Shown piece after piece: positions 1-8,970 of a stretch of 64,000 bases of DNA. The translations under genes and the position numbers were made by a program. The notes beneath the pieces were generated by a model. It saw only the letters and a program-made list of their open reading frames with translations, was not told the DNA's origin and ran no database searches. Each line of letters starts with the position of its first letter. Position 1 is the stretch's first letter. Source of the DNA: Albibacillus kandeliae. GTDB taxonomy: Bacteria; Pseudomonadota; Alphaproteobacteria; Rhodobacterales; Rhodobacteraceae. The stretch lies in the NCBI RefSeq assembly GCF_003116585.1, contig NZ_QEHM01000004.1, positions 62,001 to 126,000 on the forward strand, written 5' to 3'.

Positions 1-280
1 CGGCGACTTCGGCAGTGGCCGATGCGAAATCGGTCATGGCCTTGGCGTAGTCAGCCGGCTCGGTCTTGGCTTTGGAGATGTCCGACAGCTTGGCAATGGT
101 TTCTTTGGTCCATTTGCTCGAGATCTCGGCGGATTTCTCGGCGGCTTCCAGGGCCACGGCCGACAGCTTTTCATTCAGCGTGGCGGTGGTTTTGAAAGCT
201 TCCTCGAAGGCTGCGGTGTCCACGGGGAACGCGCCCATCATGTCCTTCATCACAGCGGTAAAATCTTGGGTCTTTGCCAT
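1..280 (-). CDS. phaP: Phasin family protein (3' end outside window)
   Basis: Phasins coat the surface of intracellular PHA granules. The visible 93 codons begin MAKTQDFTAVMKDMMGAFPV and continue as a Lys/Glu/Ala-rich amphipathic helical sequence with no signal peptide, typical of the family. The start is the ATG at 280-278, preceded by AAAGGACTACTTGAA. The gene runs off the left edge, so its length is unknown. It is transcribed in the same direction as phaC, and a CTGC-N3-GCAG site lies about 100 bp upstream, matching the known binding site of PhaR, the PHA-responsive repressor of phasin genes. The identification rests on the sequence type plus this context. Confidence 0.85.
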   Translation of the reverse strand, partial: MAKTQDFTAVMKDMMGAFPVDTAAFEEAFKTTATLNEKLSAVALEAAEKSAEISSKWTKETIAKLSDISKAKTEPADYAKAMTDFASATAEVA

Positions 281-649
281 TTCAAGTAGTCCTTTTGCAT
301 TTAGCGGGACTTCCCCGCGCTTTCTGAAGCTGAGAGGAATATGAATGCTGCGGCGCGGCATTTCAAGATCTTTTTGCTGCAGTGCAGAAAAAGTATCAGC
401 AAACCTGCTTCGCGAACGGCCTGCCGTCACCGCGAATGTCCGGGGGTGGAGCGCCTCCCGGAGTGTCGGGATCAACCCCGACGTGTGCCCGGCGCCGCAA
501 CACAACAGGTTGCCGCGCAACGGAATTTGGCCAGAAGTTTTCCCTTACGTAAAGCAGGGGATGGTGCCCTCTGGCAGCAGCGATGCCTCCCTCGAACCTG
601 CGCCCGGTGGTCCGGTGCCGCCCTCCCCGGCGGCCTCCGGAGCCCGGGA
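281..649. other. Intergenic region between phaC and phaP
   Basis: These 369 bp carry no convincing gene. They should contain the phasin promoter and hold one PhaR-type operator at 377-387. The short open frames here have no ribosome-binding site and do not look like proteins. A weak GC hairpin (GCCGCC/GGCGGC near 620) could mark the end of phaC but has no U tract. Confidence 0.6.
377..387. promoter_or_regulatory. Putative PhaR operator upstream of phasin gene
   Basis: The sequence CTGCAGTGCAG fits the CTGC-N3-GCAG rule established for the Paracoccus PhaR repressor. The same 11-mer recurs at 2478-2488 in the phaC/phaZ divergent promoter. Its location upstream of phaP is where PhaR is known to act. 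Confidence 0.75.
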
Positions 650-2455
650 TCAGCCGTTCGCTTTCATCGCCACATAGGTTCCGGGGGCCGGTGCCAGCGG
701 CGGATGGTCCGAATCACCAACCTCGCGCGCAGGAATCTGCTTGCCCGATTTCTTCTTCAGCCAGGCCTCCCAGCGGGGCCACCAAGAGCCCTCGTGGAAC
801 TCGGCGCCGGCCAGCCAGTCGGCCGCGTCCAGCTTGAGATCCGTGTTGGTGTAGTGGCCGTACTTGTTCTTGCTCGGCGGGTTCACGATCCCGGCGATAT
901 GACCCGACTGGGTCATGATGAAGGTCTTGCTGCGCGAGCCCATCTGCTGGACCCCGCGATAGCAGTCGCGCCACGCAGCGATGTGGTCGGTCTCGCAGGC
1001 GATCGAACAGACCGGTACATCTACGTCCTCCAGCTTGAGCGTGTGGCCGAGGATCTCGTAGCCATCCCGCGCGAACTCGTTGCGCTGGCAGAGACCGCGC
1101 AGGTACTGCATCGCCATCCGACCCGGCAGGTTCGTCCCGTCGCCGTTCCAGTGCAGCAGGTCGAAGGCGGGCGGCGCCTCTCCCATCATGTAACTGCGGA
1201 TCGCCGGCGCGTAGACGAGATCGTTCGAGCGCAGGTAGCTGAACGTCCGCGACATGATGTAGGAGCGCAGGTACCCCCTGGCCGCCACCTCGGCCTCGAT
1301 CCCGTCGATAAAGTCATCCGACAGGAAGGGCGTGAACTCGCCCTGTTCGGCAAAGTCCGTAAGCGCAGTAAAGAAGGTCGCCGACTTGATGGACTTGTCG
1401 CCCTGCTGCTTCAGCAGCGACAGCACCAGCGCCAGCGTCGTACCCGCGATACAGTAGCCGATCACGTTGATCTGCTCGGTCTTGCAGATCGCCTTCACCT
1501 CTCGGAACACGGCAAGGTAGCCATCCTCGATGTAGTCCTCCATGCCGACATCGGCATAGCGGGCATCGGGGTTGATCCAGCTGACCACGAAGAGAGTATA
1601 GCCTTGGTCGGTGATCCAACGGATCAGGCTGTTCTGCGTCTTGAGGTCGAGAATGTAGAACTTGTTGATCCAGGGCGGGAAGATCACCAGCGGCGTTTCG
1701 TGCACCGTCTCGGTGGTCGGCGCGTACTGGATCAGCTCGAGCATCCGGTTGCGATAGACGACCTGCCCCGGCGCCGTGGCGATGTTGCCCCCCAGCTCGA
1801 AAGCCGAGGAATCGGCCAGCCGTACGACCAGCTCTCCGTTGTTCGCCTCGAGGTCCGCGACGAGGTTTTCCAGCCCGTCGACCAGCGACTTGCCGTCGGT
1901 CTCCAGTGCCCGTTCCAGCGCGTCCGGGTTGGTGCCAAGGAAGTTGGTCGGCGCCAGCATGTCGATGATCTGGCGCGAGAAATACTTGAGTCGCTTCTTG
2001 TCCTTCGGCTCGAGGTCCTCGGCCGAATTCACCGCGTCCTCGATCGCCTTGGCGTTGATCAGGTACTGCTGCTTGATGAAATTGAAGTAGGGATGGGTAT
2101 CCCAAAGCGGGTTCTTGAAGCGCCGGTCAGCCGGGCCCGGATCCTCCGGAGCCTGCAGCTTGCCCTTGGCCAGCGCCTGCTGCGCCTCGGCGAAATGATG
2201 CAGGGTCTGCCCCCAGTAAGCCACCTGGTTCTCGAGAATGCGCGCCGGGTTCTGAACCATCTGCGCCCAGTAGGCCGTTGCCGCATTGGTGAACAGATCG
2301 TGATTCGGACCGTTCAGGGCCGGGTTGTGCGATGTCTTGTGTGTCATCACATCGACCAGGCGCCGAGACAGTTCTTCGACTTTCGCAAGATTTTCCGCGA
2401 GTCGTTCGTAATGTTCCGCTGTAGGAAGCGGCCCCCCCTCCTCCGTAGTTGTCAT
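650..2455 (-). CDS. phaC: Class I poly(R)-hydroxyalkanoic acid synthase
   Basis: This enzyme polymerises (R)-3-hydroxyacyl-CoA into PHA at the granule surface. At 601 residues it has the normal class I length. An N-terminal PhaC_N region of roughly 300 residues is followed by an alpha/beta-hydrolase core. The lipase-like box GYCIAG puts the nucleophile at Cys335, and the conserved Asp (in ETDHIAAW) and His (in SGHIAG) of the triad are both present. The start is the ATG at 2455. The gene is divergent from phaZ across a 108-bp region with a PhaR-type site and co-directional with the phasin gene. Confidence 0.97.
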   Translation of the reverse strand: MTTTEEGGPLPTAEHYERLAENLAKVEELSRRLVDVMTHKTSHNPALNGPNHDLFTNAATAYWAQMVQNPARILENQVAYWGQTLHHFAEAQQALAKGKLQAPEDPGPADRRFKNPLWDTHPYFNFIKQQYLINAKAIEDAVNSAEDLEPKDKKRLKYFSRQIIDMLAPTNFLGTNPDALERALETDGKSLVDGLENLVADLEANNGELVVRLADSSAFELGGNIATAPGQVVYRNRMLELIQYAPTTETVHETPLVIFPPWINKFYILDLKTQNSLIRWITDQGYTLFVVSWINPDARYADVGMEDYIEDGYLAVFREVKAICKTEQINVIGYCIAGTTLALVLSLLKQQGDKSIKSATFFTALTDFAEQGEFTPFLSDDFIDGIEAEVAARGYLRSYIMSRTFSYLRSNDLVYAPAIRSYMMGEAPPAFDLLHWNGDGTNLPGRMAMQYLRGLCQRNEFARDGYEILGHTLKLEDVDVPVCSIACETDHIAAWRDCYRGVQQMGSRSKTFIMTQSGHIAGIVNPPSKNKYGHYTNTDLKLDAADWLAGAEFHEGSWWPRWEAWLKKKSGKQIPAREVGDSDHPPLAPAPGTYVAMKANG

Positions 2456-2477
2456 CGCAACGATTTCCCCCTATTTA

Positions 2478-2488
2478 CTGCAGTGCAG
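2478..2488. promoter_or_regulatory. Putative PhaR operator in phaC/phaZ promoter region
   Basis: This is a second exact copy of CTGCAGTGCAG (CTGC-N3-GCAG), 23 bp upstream of the phaC start and 76 bp upstream of the phaZ start. PhaR bound here could act on synthase, depolymerase or both. Confidence 0.75.
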
Positions 2489-2563
2489 AATAACGTCGCC
2501 GCACTCGGGAGGCAAAGCGACGAAAAGTCCGACACGTCGGTGCCAAATACCAGGAGACCCGAA

Positions 2564-3841
2564 ATGCACTTCATGGCGACCTACGACCTGATGGAGACCG
2601 CGCGCAACACCAACCAGTGGATGGGCGCAACGGCCAAGGCACTTGCATCCTATCCGATCTTCGCGATGACTCCAAACCCCGCAATTGCGTGGATGGCAGC
2701 CTGGGGCGAAGTGACCGAGCGCAGCTTCGAGCGGATGATCGTCAAGCCCGACTGGGGCATCCGCAGCGTCACCTGCGATGACGGCCGCGACCACGTCGTC
2801 GAGGTGCAGACCGCGATCGAGCGGCCCTTTGGCAACCTGATTCATTTCCGCGTGCAGGACCGCGAAAAGAGCGCCCGCAAGGTTCTGCTCGTGGCACCGA
2901 TGTCGGGCCACTACGCGACCCTGCTGCGCTCGACCGTGCAGAGCCTCCTGCCCGATGTCGATCTCTACGTGACCGACTGGCACAACGCCCGCGACATTCC
3001 GGTCAGCGCCGGCAAGTTCGATATCGAGGACTATACCCTCTACATCGTCGACTTCATGCGCGAGCTCGGGCCCGACACCCATGTGATCGCCGTGTGCCAG
3101 CCCGCGCCGCTGGTGCTGGCCGCAACGGCCTACCTGGCCGAGCTCGAGCCCGCCGCGCAGCCTCGCACCATGACCCTGATCGGTGGCCCGATCGACCCGG
3201 ACGCCACCCCGACCGAGGTCACCGACTTCGGCGCCCGCGTCACCATGGGCCAGCTGGAACAATCCGCGATCCAGCGCGTCGGCTTCAAGTACAAGGGCGT
3301 CGGCCGGCTGGTCTACCCCGGCCTCCTGCAGCTGACCTCCTTCATGGCGATGAACGCAGACCGTCACGCCAAGGCCTTTTCCGACCAGATTTCCTCGGTC
3401 GCGCGCGGCACTGCGTCGGACTACGATCCGCACAACCGGTTCTACGACGAGTATCTCGCCACCATGGATATGACGGCCGAGTTCTACCTCTCGACCGTCG
3501 AGCGGATCTTCAAGAACCGCGAGATCGCGAAGAACGAGTTCATGGTCGACGGCCACAAGATCGACATCGGCAAGATCACCAAGGTCGCGGTCAAGACCGT
3601 CGAGGGCGCGAACGACGATATCTCGGCGCCGGGGCAGTGCGTTGCCGCACTCGACCTCTGCACCGGGCTGCCCGATGAGATGAAGTTCAGCCACCTGGAG
3701 CCGGGCGCCGGTCACTACGGCATCTTCGCCGGCAAGTCCTGGCGGAACAACATCCGCCCGCTGGTGCTCGACTTCATCGACGCGAACAACGGCAGCACCT
3801 CGGGCAAGACCCGCAAAGGTGCCAAGACCGAAGCGGCCTGA
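2564..3841 (+). CDS. phaZ: Intracellular polyhydroxyalkanoate depolymerase
   Basis: This 425-residue protein mobilises intracellular PHA granules. It belongs to the PhaZ family with an alpha/beta-hydrolase fold in which the usual lipase box is replaced by a Cys motif, seen as VCQPAP with Cys178. There is no signal peptide, consistent with a cytoplasmic granule enzyme. The ATG at 2564 is chosen because AGGAG lies 7 nt upstream; a second ATG three codons later (2573) is possible. The open frame continues upstream to 341, but that part is a GC-rich shadow of phaC. The gene is divergent from phaC, giving the common Rhodobacterales order phaZ-phaC-phaP. Confidence 0.95.
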   Translation: MHFMATYDLMETARNTNQWMGATAKALASYPIFAMTPNPAIAWMAAWGEVTERSFERMIVKPDWGIRSVTCDDGRDHVVEVQTAIERPFGNLIHFRVQDREKSARKVLLVAPMSGHYATLLRSTVQSLLPDVDLYVTDWHNARDIPVSAGKFDIEDYTLYIVDFMRELGPDTHVIAVCQPAPLVLAATAYLAELEPAAQPRTMTLIGGPIDPDATPTEVTDFGARVTMGQLEQSAIQRVGFKYKGVGRLVYPGLLQLTSFMAMNADRHAKAFSDQISSVARGTASDYDPHNRFYDEYLATMDMTAEFYLSTVERIFKNREIAKNEFMVDGHKIDIGKITKVAVKTVEGANDDISAPGQCVAALDLCTGLPDEMKFSHLEPGAGHYGIFAGKSWRNNIRPLVLDFIDANNGSTSGKTRKGAKTEAA

Positions 3842-3867
3842 ACCGGACCACGAAGAGAGGAGCAGCG

Positions 3868-4452
3868 ATGGGCGCCGACGCGATCACCTTCCGCTGCTCC
3901 TGTGGCCTGATCGAGGGCAGCGTCCAACCGGCGGGCCCGGCCCACGGGACCCATGTGGAGTGCTTTTGCCGCGATTGCCGCGCGGCGCGCATTCACCTTG
4001 GCGAGGGCGATACCGCCCCCGGCGGCGTTCCCATCTACCAGACCACGCCTGACCACGTTCACATCACCCGCGGACTGGACAAGCTCGGGCTGATGCGGCT
4101 GGGGCCGGAGGGTCTGTTCCGCTGGTACGCGACCTGCTGCAACGTGACCCTGTTCAACACTCTGCCAAAACCCTCGATGCCCTTCGTCGGCCTCTCGGCG
4201 GACCGCATCGTCGACACCAAGCCGATCGGCCCCGTCATAGCGCAGGTGAACCGCCCCGCCGGTGCGGACGGCAAGGGTAGCAGCCGCTTTCCGCTGGGCC
4301 TCGTCCTGAAGATCTTCGGCCGTCTCGCTGCCGCACGTCTTTCGGGGCGCTGGAAATCGACACCCTTCTTCGATGTCGCGACGGGCCAACCCATCGTAGC
4401 CCCTGTTGTCCTGACCAAGGCCGAACGCGAGGCAGCAACCCCTACGGCTTGA
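3868..4452 (+). CDS. DUF6151 / GFA-like cysteine-rich protein
   Basis: This 194-residue soluble protein has an N-terminal set of putative zinc ligands (CSCG near residue 10, CFCRDC near residue 33) and a CC pair in the middle, the layout of the GFA-like / DUF6151 proteins. The GFA fold binds zinc in glutathione-dependent formaldehyde-activating-enzyme relatives; no substrate can be given for this protein. The start ATG follows AGAGAGGAGCAGCG. It lies 26 bp after phaZ on the same strand and may be co-transcribed with it. It is convergent with the chemoreceptor gene. Confidence 0.7.
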   Translation: MGADAITFRCSCGLIEGSVQPAGPAHGTHVECFCRDCRAARIHLGEGDTAPGGVPIYQTTPDHVHITRGLDKLGLMRLGPEGLFRWYATCCNVTLFNTLPKPSMPFVGLSADRIVDTKPIGPVIAQVNRPAGADGKGSSRFPLGLVLKIFGRLAAARLSGRWKSTPFFDVATGQPIVAPVVLTKAEREAATPTA

Positions 4453-4621
4453 GCAAATCTGGCTGAGCCAATCTCTTCAGGCACTCTCGCCGTTTCTGGC
4501 TTACCTCCCGATCTGACCAGCCTTTGATCCGCGAGCCCCGCTTCCCGCCGTCGGCCGCAACAAACGCCCGCGGCCTTGGGCGAGCAGGAAACCACCAAGC
4601 GCCCCCTTGTTTGCTAAGAGA

Positions 4622-6340
4622 TCAGGCAACGCCGCGGCGCCCGGATTGGGCCGGAACCGTATCTCTGCCCGACGCGCCCTTCCGACGCGCCGCCCCGGCA
4701 GTTTCCCTCGCTACGTCCGACAAGGTGAACGCGCTGATCACCGAGGCGAGGGTCGTGGTTCCTTTCAACAGTGTTTCGCTCGCAGCCGAGGTCTCCTCGA
4801 ACATGGCGGCGTTCTTCTGGGTCACCGTGTCCAGCCGCGAGAGTGCTGCGTTGATCTCGTCCAGTGCGCCCGACTGGCTTTCGGCACTGGAGGCGATCTC
4901 GACGATCCGGCGTACGATCATCGAGACCGCGCCCATCACGCTCTCGTTCGCCTCGCCGGTCTGGCGGACTAGGCTCACGCCTTCGTTCACCCGGGCGTCG
5001 GATTCGGCGATCAGCGACTTGATCTCCTGTGCCGCATCCGAGCTGCGCAGCGCCAGGCTCCGCACTTCCGAGGCGACCACGGCGAAGCCCCTGCCGCTCT
5101 CCCCCGCCCGCGCGGCCTCGACCCCGGCATTCAGCGCCAGCAGGTTGGTCTGGAAAGAGATCTCGTCGATCACCCCAACGATCTTCTGGATCCGGTTCGA
5201 ACTGGCCTCGATGGCGCCCATGGCGACCACGGCGCGCTGAACCAGTTCGGCGCTGGCTTCGACCTCACCCTGGGTCTGGTCGGCCTCGCTCTGGGCGTCT
5301 CGCGCGGATTTGGCGGTCGACCGAACGGTGTCGTTCAGCTTCGAGACGTTCGAGGAGATATCGGCCAGCGAGGCCGCCTGGCTCTCGGTCCGCTGCGACA
5401 TGTCGCCGGAGGCCTGGGCCAGCGCCCGCGCCTCACCCGAAATCACATCGGCATTGGACTGTACCACCTCGATGGCACTGCGCAGCGCCGTTACCGCCTC
5501 GTTGAAGTCGTCGCGCAGATCGGCGTACTCGGCATCGAGATCGCTGCCGATGGCGGCGCCGAGATTGCGTTCGCGCAGGGTCTTGAGATTACGTCTCAGT
5601 ACCTCGACCACGGTGCGCTGGCGCTGTGCCACCGCTTCCCGCGCGGCGGCATCGCGCTCGGCCGCCTCCCGCGCGTCTCGATCGACCCGTGCCGCGCGTT
5701 CCGCCTCGTCCTCGGCGCGCACCAGAGCGGCCTCCGCCTCCGACCGCGCCGCGACGGCCTCGGCGCGCGTGCTTTCGGCATCCTGCCAGAGCTGTTCGGC
5801 CTTCACGCGCGATGCCTCCGCCTCGTGTCCGGCTTGTTCCAGACGTTCGTTCTGCGCTCGTGCACGGGCATCCAGCGTCTGGCGGTGTGCTACGGCGTAG
5901 ATCAGCGCCCCGCTCTCGATCAGGAGGATCACCGCGTGCATCAGCGTGCGCGGCAGGTTCTCGGCGATGGTGGTCGAGGGGAACACAAGGCTCGGCATCA
6001 GGAAGGTCAGCGTCAGGTGGTGCGCGGCGATCAGCAGCGTGGCCGCGAGGATCGCCGCGATGTCGTTCAAGGCAACCGTGGTCGCCAGCAGGGCGAAGTA
6101 GAGCATATGGGCGTCGATCTGCCAGGCGTGACCGGCCATCGCGGCGTTGAACACCACGGCCTGCCCCACCAGCGCCTGCGCCGCGCCGATCCGCGCGGTC
6201 TGACCCGAGCCGGACTGCATCAGCGTTCCGATGCCGGCCAGGGCCACCGCCACCAGCAACAGGACGACGACATTGCCACCAAGCAGATAGGCCACCCCGG
6301 CGTTGATCGGCGCAACGACCCAGGCCGCGCGCAGGATCAT
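4622..6340 (-). CDS. Methyl-accepting chemotaxis protein, start disturbed
   Basis: This is a chemoreceptor that would signal to CheA/CheW. It has a hydrophobic N-terminal block of several membrane helices (residues about 1-155) rather than a classic periplasmic ligand domain. A long Ala/Glu/Arg coiled coil follows (about 160-250), then an MCP signalling domain (about 300-560) with the hairpin-tip core [20 protein letters not shown]. The coordinate start is the first in-frame ATG. Coding-looking sequence ([17 protein letters not shown]) continues upstream in frame to a TTG at 6481, but the ATG with a good Shine-Dalgarno at 6441 is one base out of frame. The true N-terminus is therefore unresolved; see findings. 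Confidence 0.85.
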   Translation of the reverse strand: MILRAAWVVAPINAGVAYLLGGNVVVLLLVAVALAGIGTLMQSGSGQTARIGAAQALVGQAVVFNAAMAGHAWQIDAHMLYFALLATTVALNDIAAILAATLLIAAHHLTLTFLMPSLVFPSTTIAENLPRTLMHAVILLIESGALIYAVAHRQTLDARARAQNERLEQAGHEAEASRVKAEQLWQDAESTRAEAVAARSEAEAALVRAEDEAERAARVDRDAREAAERDAAAREAVAQRQRTVVEVLRRNLKTLRERNLGAAIGSDLDAEYADLRDDFNEAVTALRSAIEVVQSNADVISGEARALAQASGDMSQRTESQAASLADISSNVSKLNDTVRSTAKSARDAQSEADQTQGEVEASAELVQRAVVAMGAIEASSNRIQKIVGVIDEISFQTNLLALNAGVEAARAGESGRGFAVVASEVRSLALRSSDAAQEIKSLIAESDARVNEGVSLVRQTGEANESVMGAVSMIVRRIVEIASSAESQSGALDEINAALSRLDTVTQKNAAMFEETSAASETLLKGTTTLASVISAFTLSDVARETAGAARRKGASGRDTVPAQSGRRGVA

Positions 6341-6443
6341 CCGGCATTCGAACCGCTGCTCGTCCTGCCCTGTCGCGCCACCCGGCTCATCGTCCAGACC
6401 GCGGAAGGTCAGCGCCTTCGGTGCCTCAATCGTTTTGCCATGC

Positions 6444-6749
6444 CTATCTCCCGCAGATTGCCGCCAGCCGCGTCGCGTCAAACACCAGCAGTGCGCCCGC
6501 GGCCCGCAATCGCGCGCGGAAATCGCCGGGATCGCCCCCGGCGGGCGGCTCTGCCAGCACCGCGAGGGGGGCCGGACGCGGGCCGATCACGCGCCCTCCG
6601 GCCGCCTTGGTCACTGCCGCGGCGTCGCGCCAGGGCGGCGCGACCACGATAATGGGATCGCCCGCGCGCGGCGGTGCGTTCGCCGCCGATATCCAGGGCG
6701 CGAGAACGAGTGTTGCCAGGGGAAGCGCGGTCAATCGGAGAATCGTCAT
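6444..6749 (-). CDS. Small exported protein upstream of the chemoreceptor
   Basis: I do not recognise this 101-residue protein. It begins with a clear Sec signal peptide ([20 protein letters not shown], cleavage near SAANA). The mature part has the motif [20 protein letters not shown] and ends LAAICGR. The ATG at 6749 is preferred over the TTG two codons upstream. Its TAG stop lies 2 nt before the best-placed start codon of the chemoreceptor gene, so the two were probably one operon; a role linked to chemoreception is inference only. Confidence 0.6.
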   Translation of the reverse strand: MTILRLTALPLATLVLAPWISAANAPPRAGDPIIVVAPPWRDAAAVTKAAGGRVIGPRPAPLAVLAEPPAGGDPGDFRARLRAAGALLVFDATRLAAICGR

Positions 6750-6846
6750 GCTCAAACCAGTGTCAGCTGGTGTGCAGGTCTATCCTCCCGATCCTTGCGG
6801 TTCAGTTAACCGGGCCCAGCTTTCCGGGCCCGGCTGCCGCTTCGGG

Positions 6847-7593
6847 TCAGGCGCCCATGACCTCCAGCAGCGCCGTCTCGATCAGCGCGAGGCAGGGGTC
6901 GTCGGAAAACCGGTGATCGGCGTCCTTCACCAGTGTCAGCCGCATGTCGGGGCAGTCCGCATGATCCAGCAGGCGCAGGGCGGTTTCGGTGCTGACCGCC
7001 GTATCCGCCGTGCCCTGCAGCATCCGGACGGGAAAGGGCAGCGGCAGCGGTGCGCGCAACACCAGCATGCGGCGCCCGTCCTCGATCATCCGGCGCGTGA
7101 CCACGTAGGGTTCCATGTAATCCGAGGGCATCTCGACCTGCCCGCGCTCTTCCAGCTCGCGTTTCTGAGCCTCGCTGAACCCGGCCCAGTAGCCGTCCTC
7201 GGTGAAATCGGGCGCGGCGGCGATGGTGACGAGGCCCGCAACGCGCTCCGGTCGGGCCCGCGCCAGCAAGAGCGACTGCCAGCCGCCCATCGACGATCCG
7301 ACCGGGATCACCGGCCCCTCGGTCAGGTTGTCGATCACCGCCAGGGTGTCCTCATGCCAGTCGGCGATGCTGCCCTCTTCGAAGGTGCCCGAACTCTGCC
7401 CGTGACCGGTGTAGTCGAACCGCAGGAACGCCTGTCCGCGCGCCCTGGCCCAGGCCTCCAGATGCAGCGCCTTGGTGCCTTCCATGTCGGACTTCAGCCC
7501 CCCGCAGAACACCACCGTCGGCCCCCTACCCGCGGTCGCGTGATAGGCGATGCGCCGGCCCTGCCCGGTTTCCAGATAGCTCGGCTCGGTCAT
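6847..7593 (-). CDS. Alpha/beta hydrolase
   Basis: This 248-residue serine hydrolase has no signal peptide. The nucleophile elbow is GSSMGG, preceded by the strand motif RFDYTGHGQSSG, and a catalytic His is expected in the C-terminal DADHRF motif. It resembles the ABHD10/BAAT-type esterases common in alphaproteobacteria; the substrate is unknown. The start at 7593 is chosen because GAGGAGACCGCG precedes the ATG; the frame stays open 35 codons further upstream without a start signal. Confidence 0.85.
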   Translation of the reverse strand: MTEPSYLETGQGRRIAYHATAGRGPTVVFCGGLKSDMEGTKALHLEAWARARGQAFLRFDYTGHGQSSGTFEEGSIADWHEDTLAVIDNLTEGPVIPVGSSMGGWQSLLLARARPERVAGLVTIAAAPDFTEDGYWAGFSEAQKRELEERGQVEMPSDYMEPYVVTRRMIEDGRRMLVLRAPLPLPFPVRMLQGTADTAVSTETALRLLDHADCPDMRLTLVKDADHRFSDDPCLALIETALLEVMGA

Positions 7594-7796
7594 CGCGGTC
7601 TCCTCAGGCAATCCGTTGCGCGTCGCAGATGACCGACCGGCGCGGGCGAGGTCAACACCCCGATTGCGCGCCCGCCGCTTCGACCCGGGCTGGGTCACGG
7701 CGAGTTGAGGCTGCGTCAGGAACTCGGCCGGGATGCATTCGTTCTCTCCCCACGGGCGCCCTGCGGCGCCTCCAATCGAACAGAAAGGAGAGCAAC

Positions 7797-8357
7797 ATGC
7801 CCCGTATCAACGATGCGAAAATCCTGATCATCGCCACCGATGGGTTCGAACAGTCCGAACTCGAGGTTCCGCGCGACCAACTGCGCGAGCGCGGCGCACA
7901 GGTGCAGGTGGCCACGCTGGACGGCAAGCCCATCACCGGCTGGGATCAGAAGGACTGGGGCCGCGAGGCCGAGGCCGATCTCAGGATCGCCGACGCGAAT
8001 GCCTTCGACTACGATGCCCTGGTGATCCCCGGCGGCCAGATCAATCCCGACCTGCTGCGCGTCGAGGAGGACGTACTGAACCTGGTCAAGGATTTCCACA
8101 ACGAGGGCAAGGTGATCGCCGCCATCTGCCACGCCCCCTGGGTGCTGGTCGAGGCTGGTATCGCCAAGGGCCGCGAGATGACCTCCTATGGCTCCATCCG
8201 CACCGACGTGATCAACGCCGGTGCCAAGTGGACCGACGCCGAGGTGGTGACCGACAAGGGCATCGTCACCTCGCGCAGCCCCGACGACTTAGAGGCCTTC
8301 GTGTCGAAGATCGTGGAGGAGATCGAGGAAGGCAGGCACCAGCGCAAGGCGGCCTGA
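7797..8357 (+). CDS. DJ-1/PfpI family protein (type 1 glutamine amidotransferase-like)
   Basis: This 186-residue protein is a class I glutamine-amidotransferase-like member of the PfpI/YhbO group, known as stress proteins with proposed deglycase or chaperone activity. The catalytic pair sits in AICHAPW (Cys111-His112) and the conserved Glu18 is in GFEQSE. The ATG at 7797 follows AGAAAGGAGAGCAAC. The gene is monocistronic: it is divergent from the hydrolase and ends at an intrinsic terminator. Confidence 0.9.
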   Translation: MPRINDAKILIIATDGFEQSELEVPRDQLRERGAQVQVATLDGKPITGWDQKDWGREAEADLRIADANAFDYDALVIPGGQINPDLLRVEEDVLNLVKDFHNEGKVIAAICHAPWVLVEAGIAKGREMTSYGSIRTDVINAGAKWTDAEVVTDKGIVTSRSPDDLEAFVSKIVEEIEEGRHQRKAA

Positions 8358-8372
8358 ACCCCTTTGATACGC

Positions 8373-8405
8373 AAAAAGCCGGGACATCTGTCCCGGCTTT
8401 TCTTG
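8373..8405 (+). terminator. Intrinsic terminator after the PfpI gene
   Basis: AAAAAGCCGGGACA and TGTCCCGGCTTTTCTT form a stem of about 10 GC-rich pairs with a tiny loop, A-rich on the left and T-rich on the right. It can therefore stop transcripts from both sides, including cspA. Confidence 0.85.
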
Positions 8406-8475
8406 ATCTGACGAAAGCCCAGGGGCCTTGCCTCAGCTCTGCAACGGGGCGGCACGGGCCGCCCCTGCACTCAAC

Positions 8476-8682
8476 TCAGGCCAGGGCCAGGTTGACTGCG
8501 GATTCGCGACCGTCGCGGCCGGCTTCGATGTCGAAGGTCACCTTCTGGTTGTCGCGCAGCCCGGTGAGGCCCGAACGCTCAACGGCAGAGATGTGGACGA
8601 ACACGTCCTTGCTGCCGCCATCGGGTGCGATAAAGCCGAAGCCTTTGGTGGTGTTGAACCATTTCACGGTGCCAGTAGCCAT
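8476..8682 (-). CDS. cspA: Cold-shock protein, CspA family
   Basis: This 68-residue single cold-shock domain binds single-stranded nucleic acids and acts as an RNA chaperone. RNP1 (KGFGFI, residues 13-18) and RNP2 (VFVHI, 27-31) are intact and the length is canonical. The start is the ATG at 8682. The A-rich stretch upstream on the minus strand (about 8780-8800) suggests a promoter or leader, but no cold-box could be identified by eye. Confidence 0.95.
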   Translation of the reverse strand: MATGTVKWFNTTKGFGFIAPDGGSKDVFVHISAVERSGLTGLRDNQKVTFDIEAGRDGRESAVNLALA

Positions 8683-8970
8683 ATCCGTGGTCTCCTATAA
8701 TGTGCTGCCCGCAGGATGCGGCAGCTTGGCGTCATCAGTCTGGATCGAGAGTCTGAGAGCCGATTGCGCGGAGACAGAAGGTCGAAAAAGAAAAAGTAGC
8801 CACGCCCCTCTACATGAACTTCGTCTCGCGGACAACGACCAAGTTGCGCGCCCCCGGTGCGGCACCGCCAACCGCGCTTGACACCTTTCCTGCATCCCGT
8901 CACAAGACGCCCACACATATAACCCGCAACCGGGCGTTCCGTGGGCGCCAAACTGACGAGGAGTGCCGAT

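Noticed and set aside
341-2563. Upstream part of the long open frame ending in phaZ
   Set aside because: It lies antisense to phaC; the phaZ start at 2564 has a ribosome-binding site and gives the normal protein length.
8878-8923. TTGACA at 8878 as a thrS promoter
   Set aside because: The -35-like hexamer is good, but no acceptable -10 lies at 16-18 bp; the TATAAC at 8918 is too far away.
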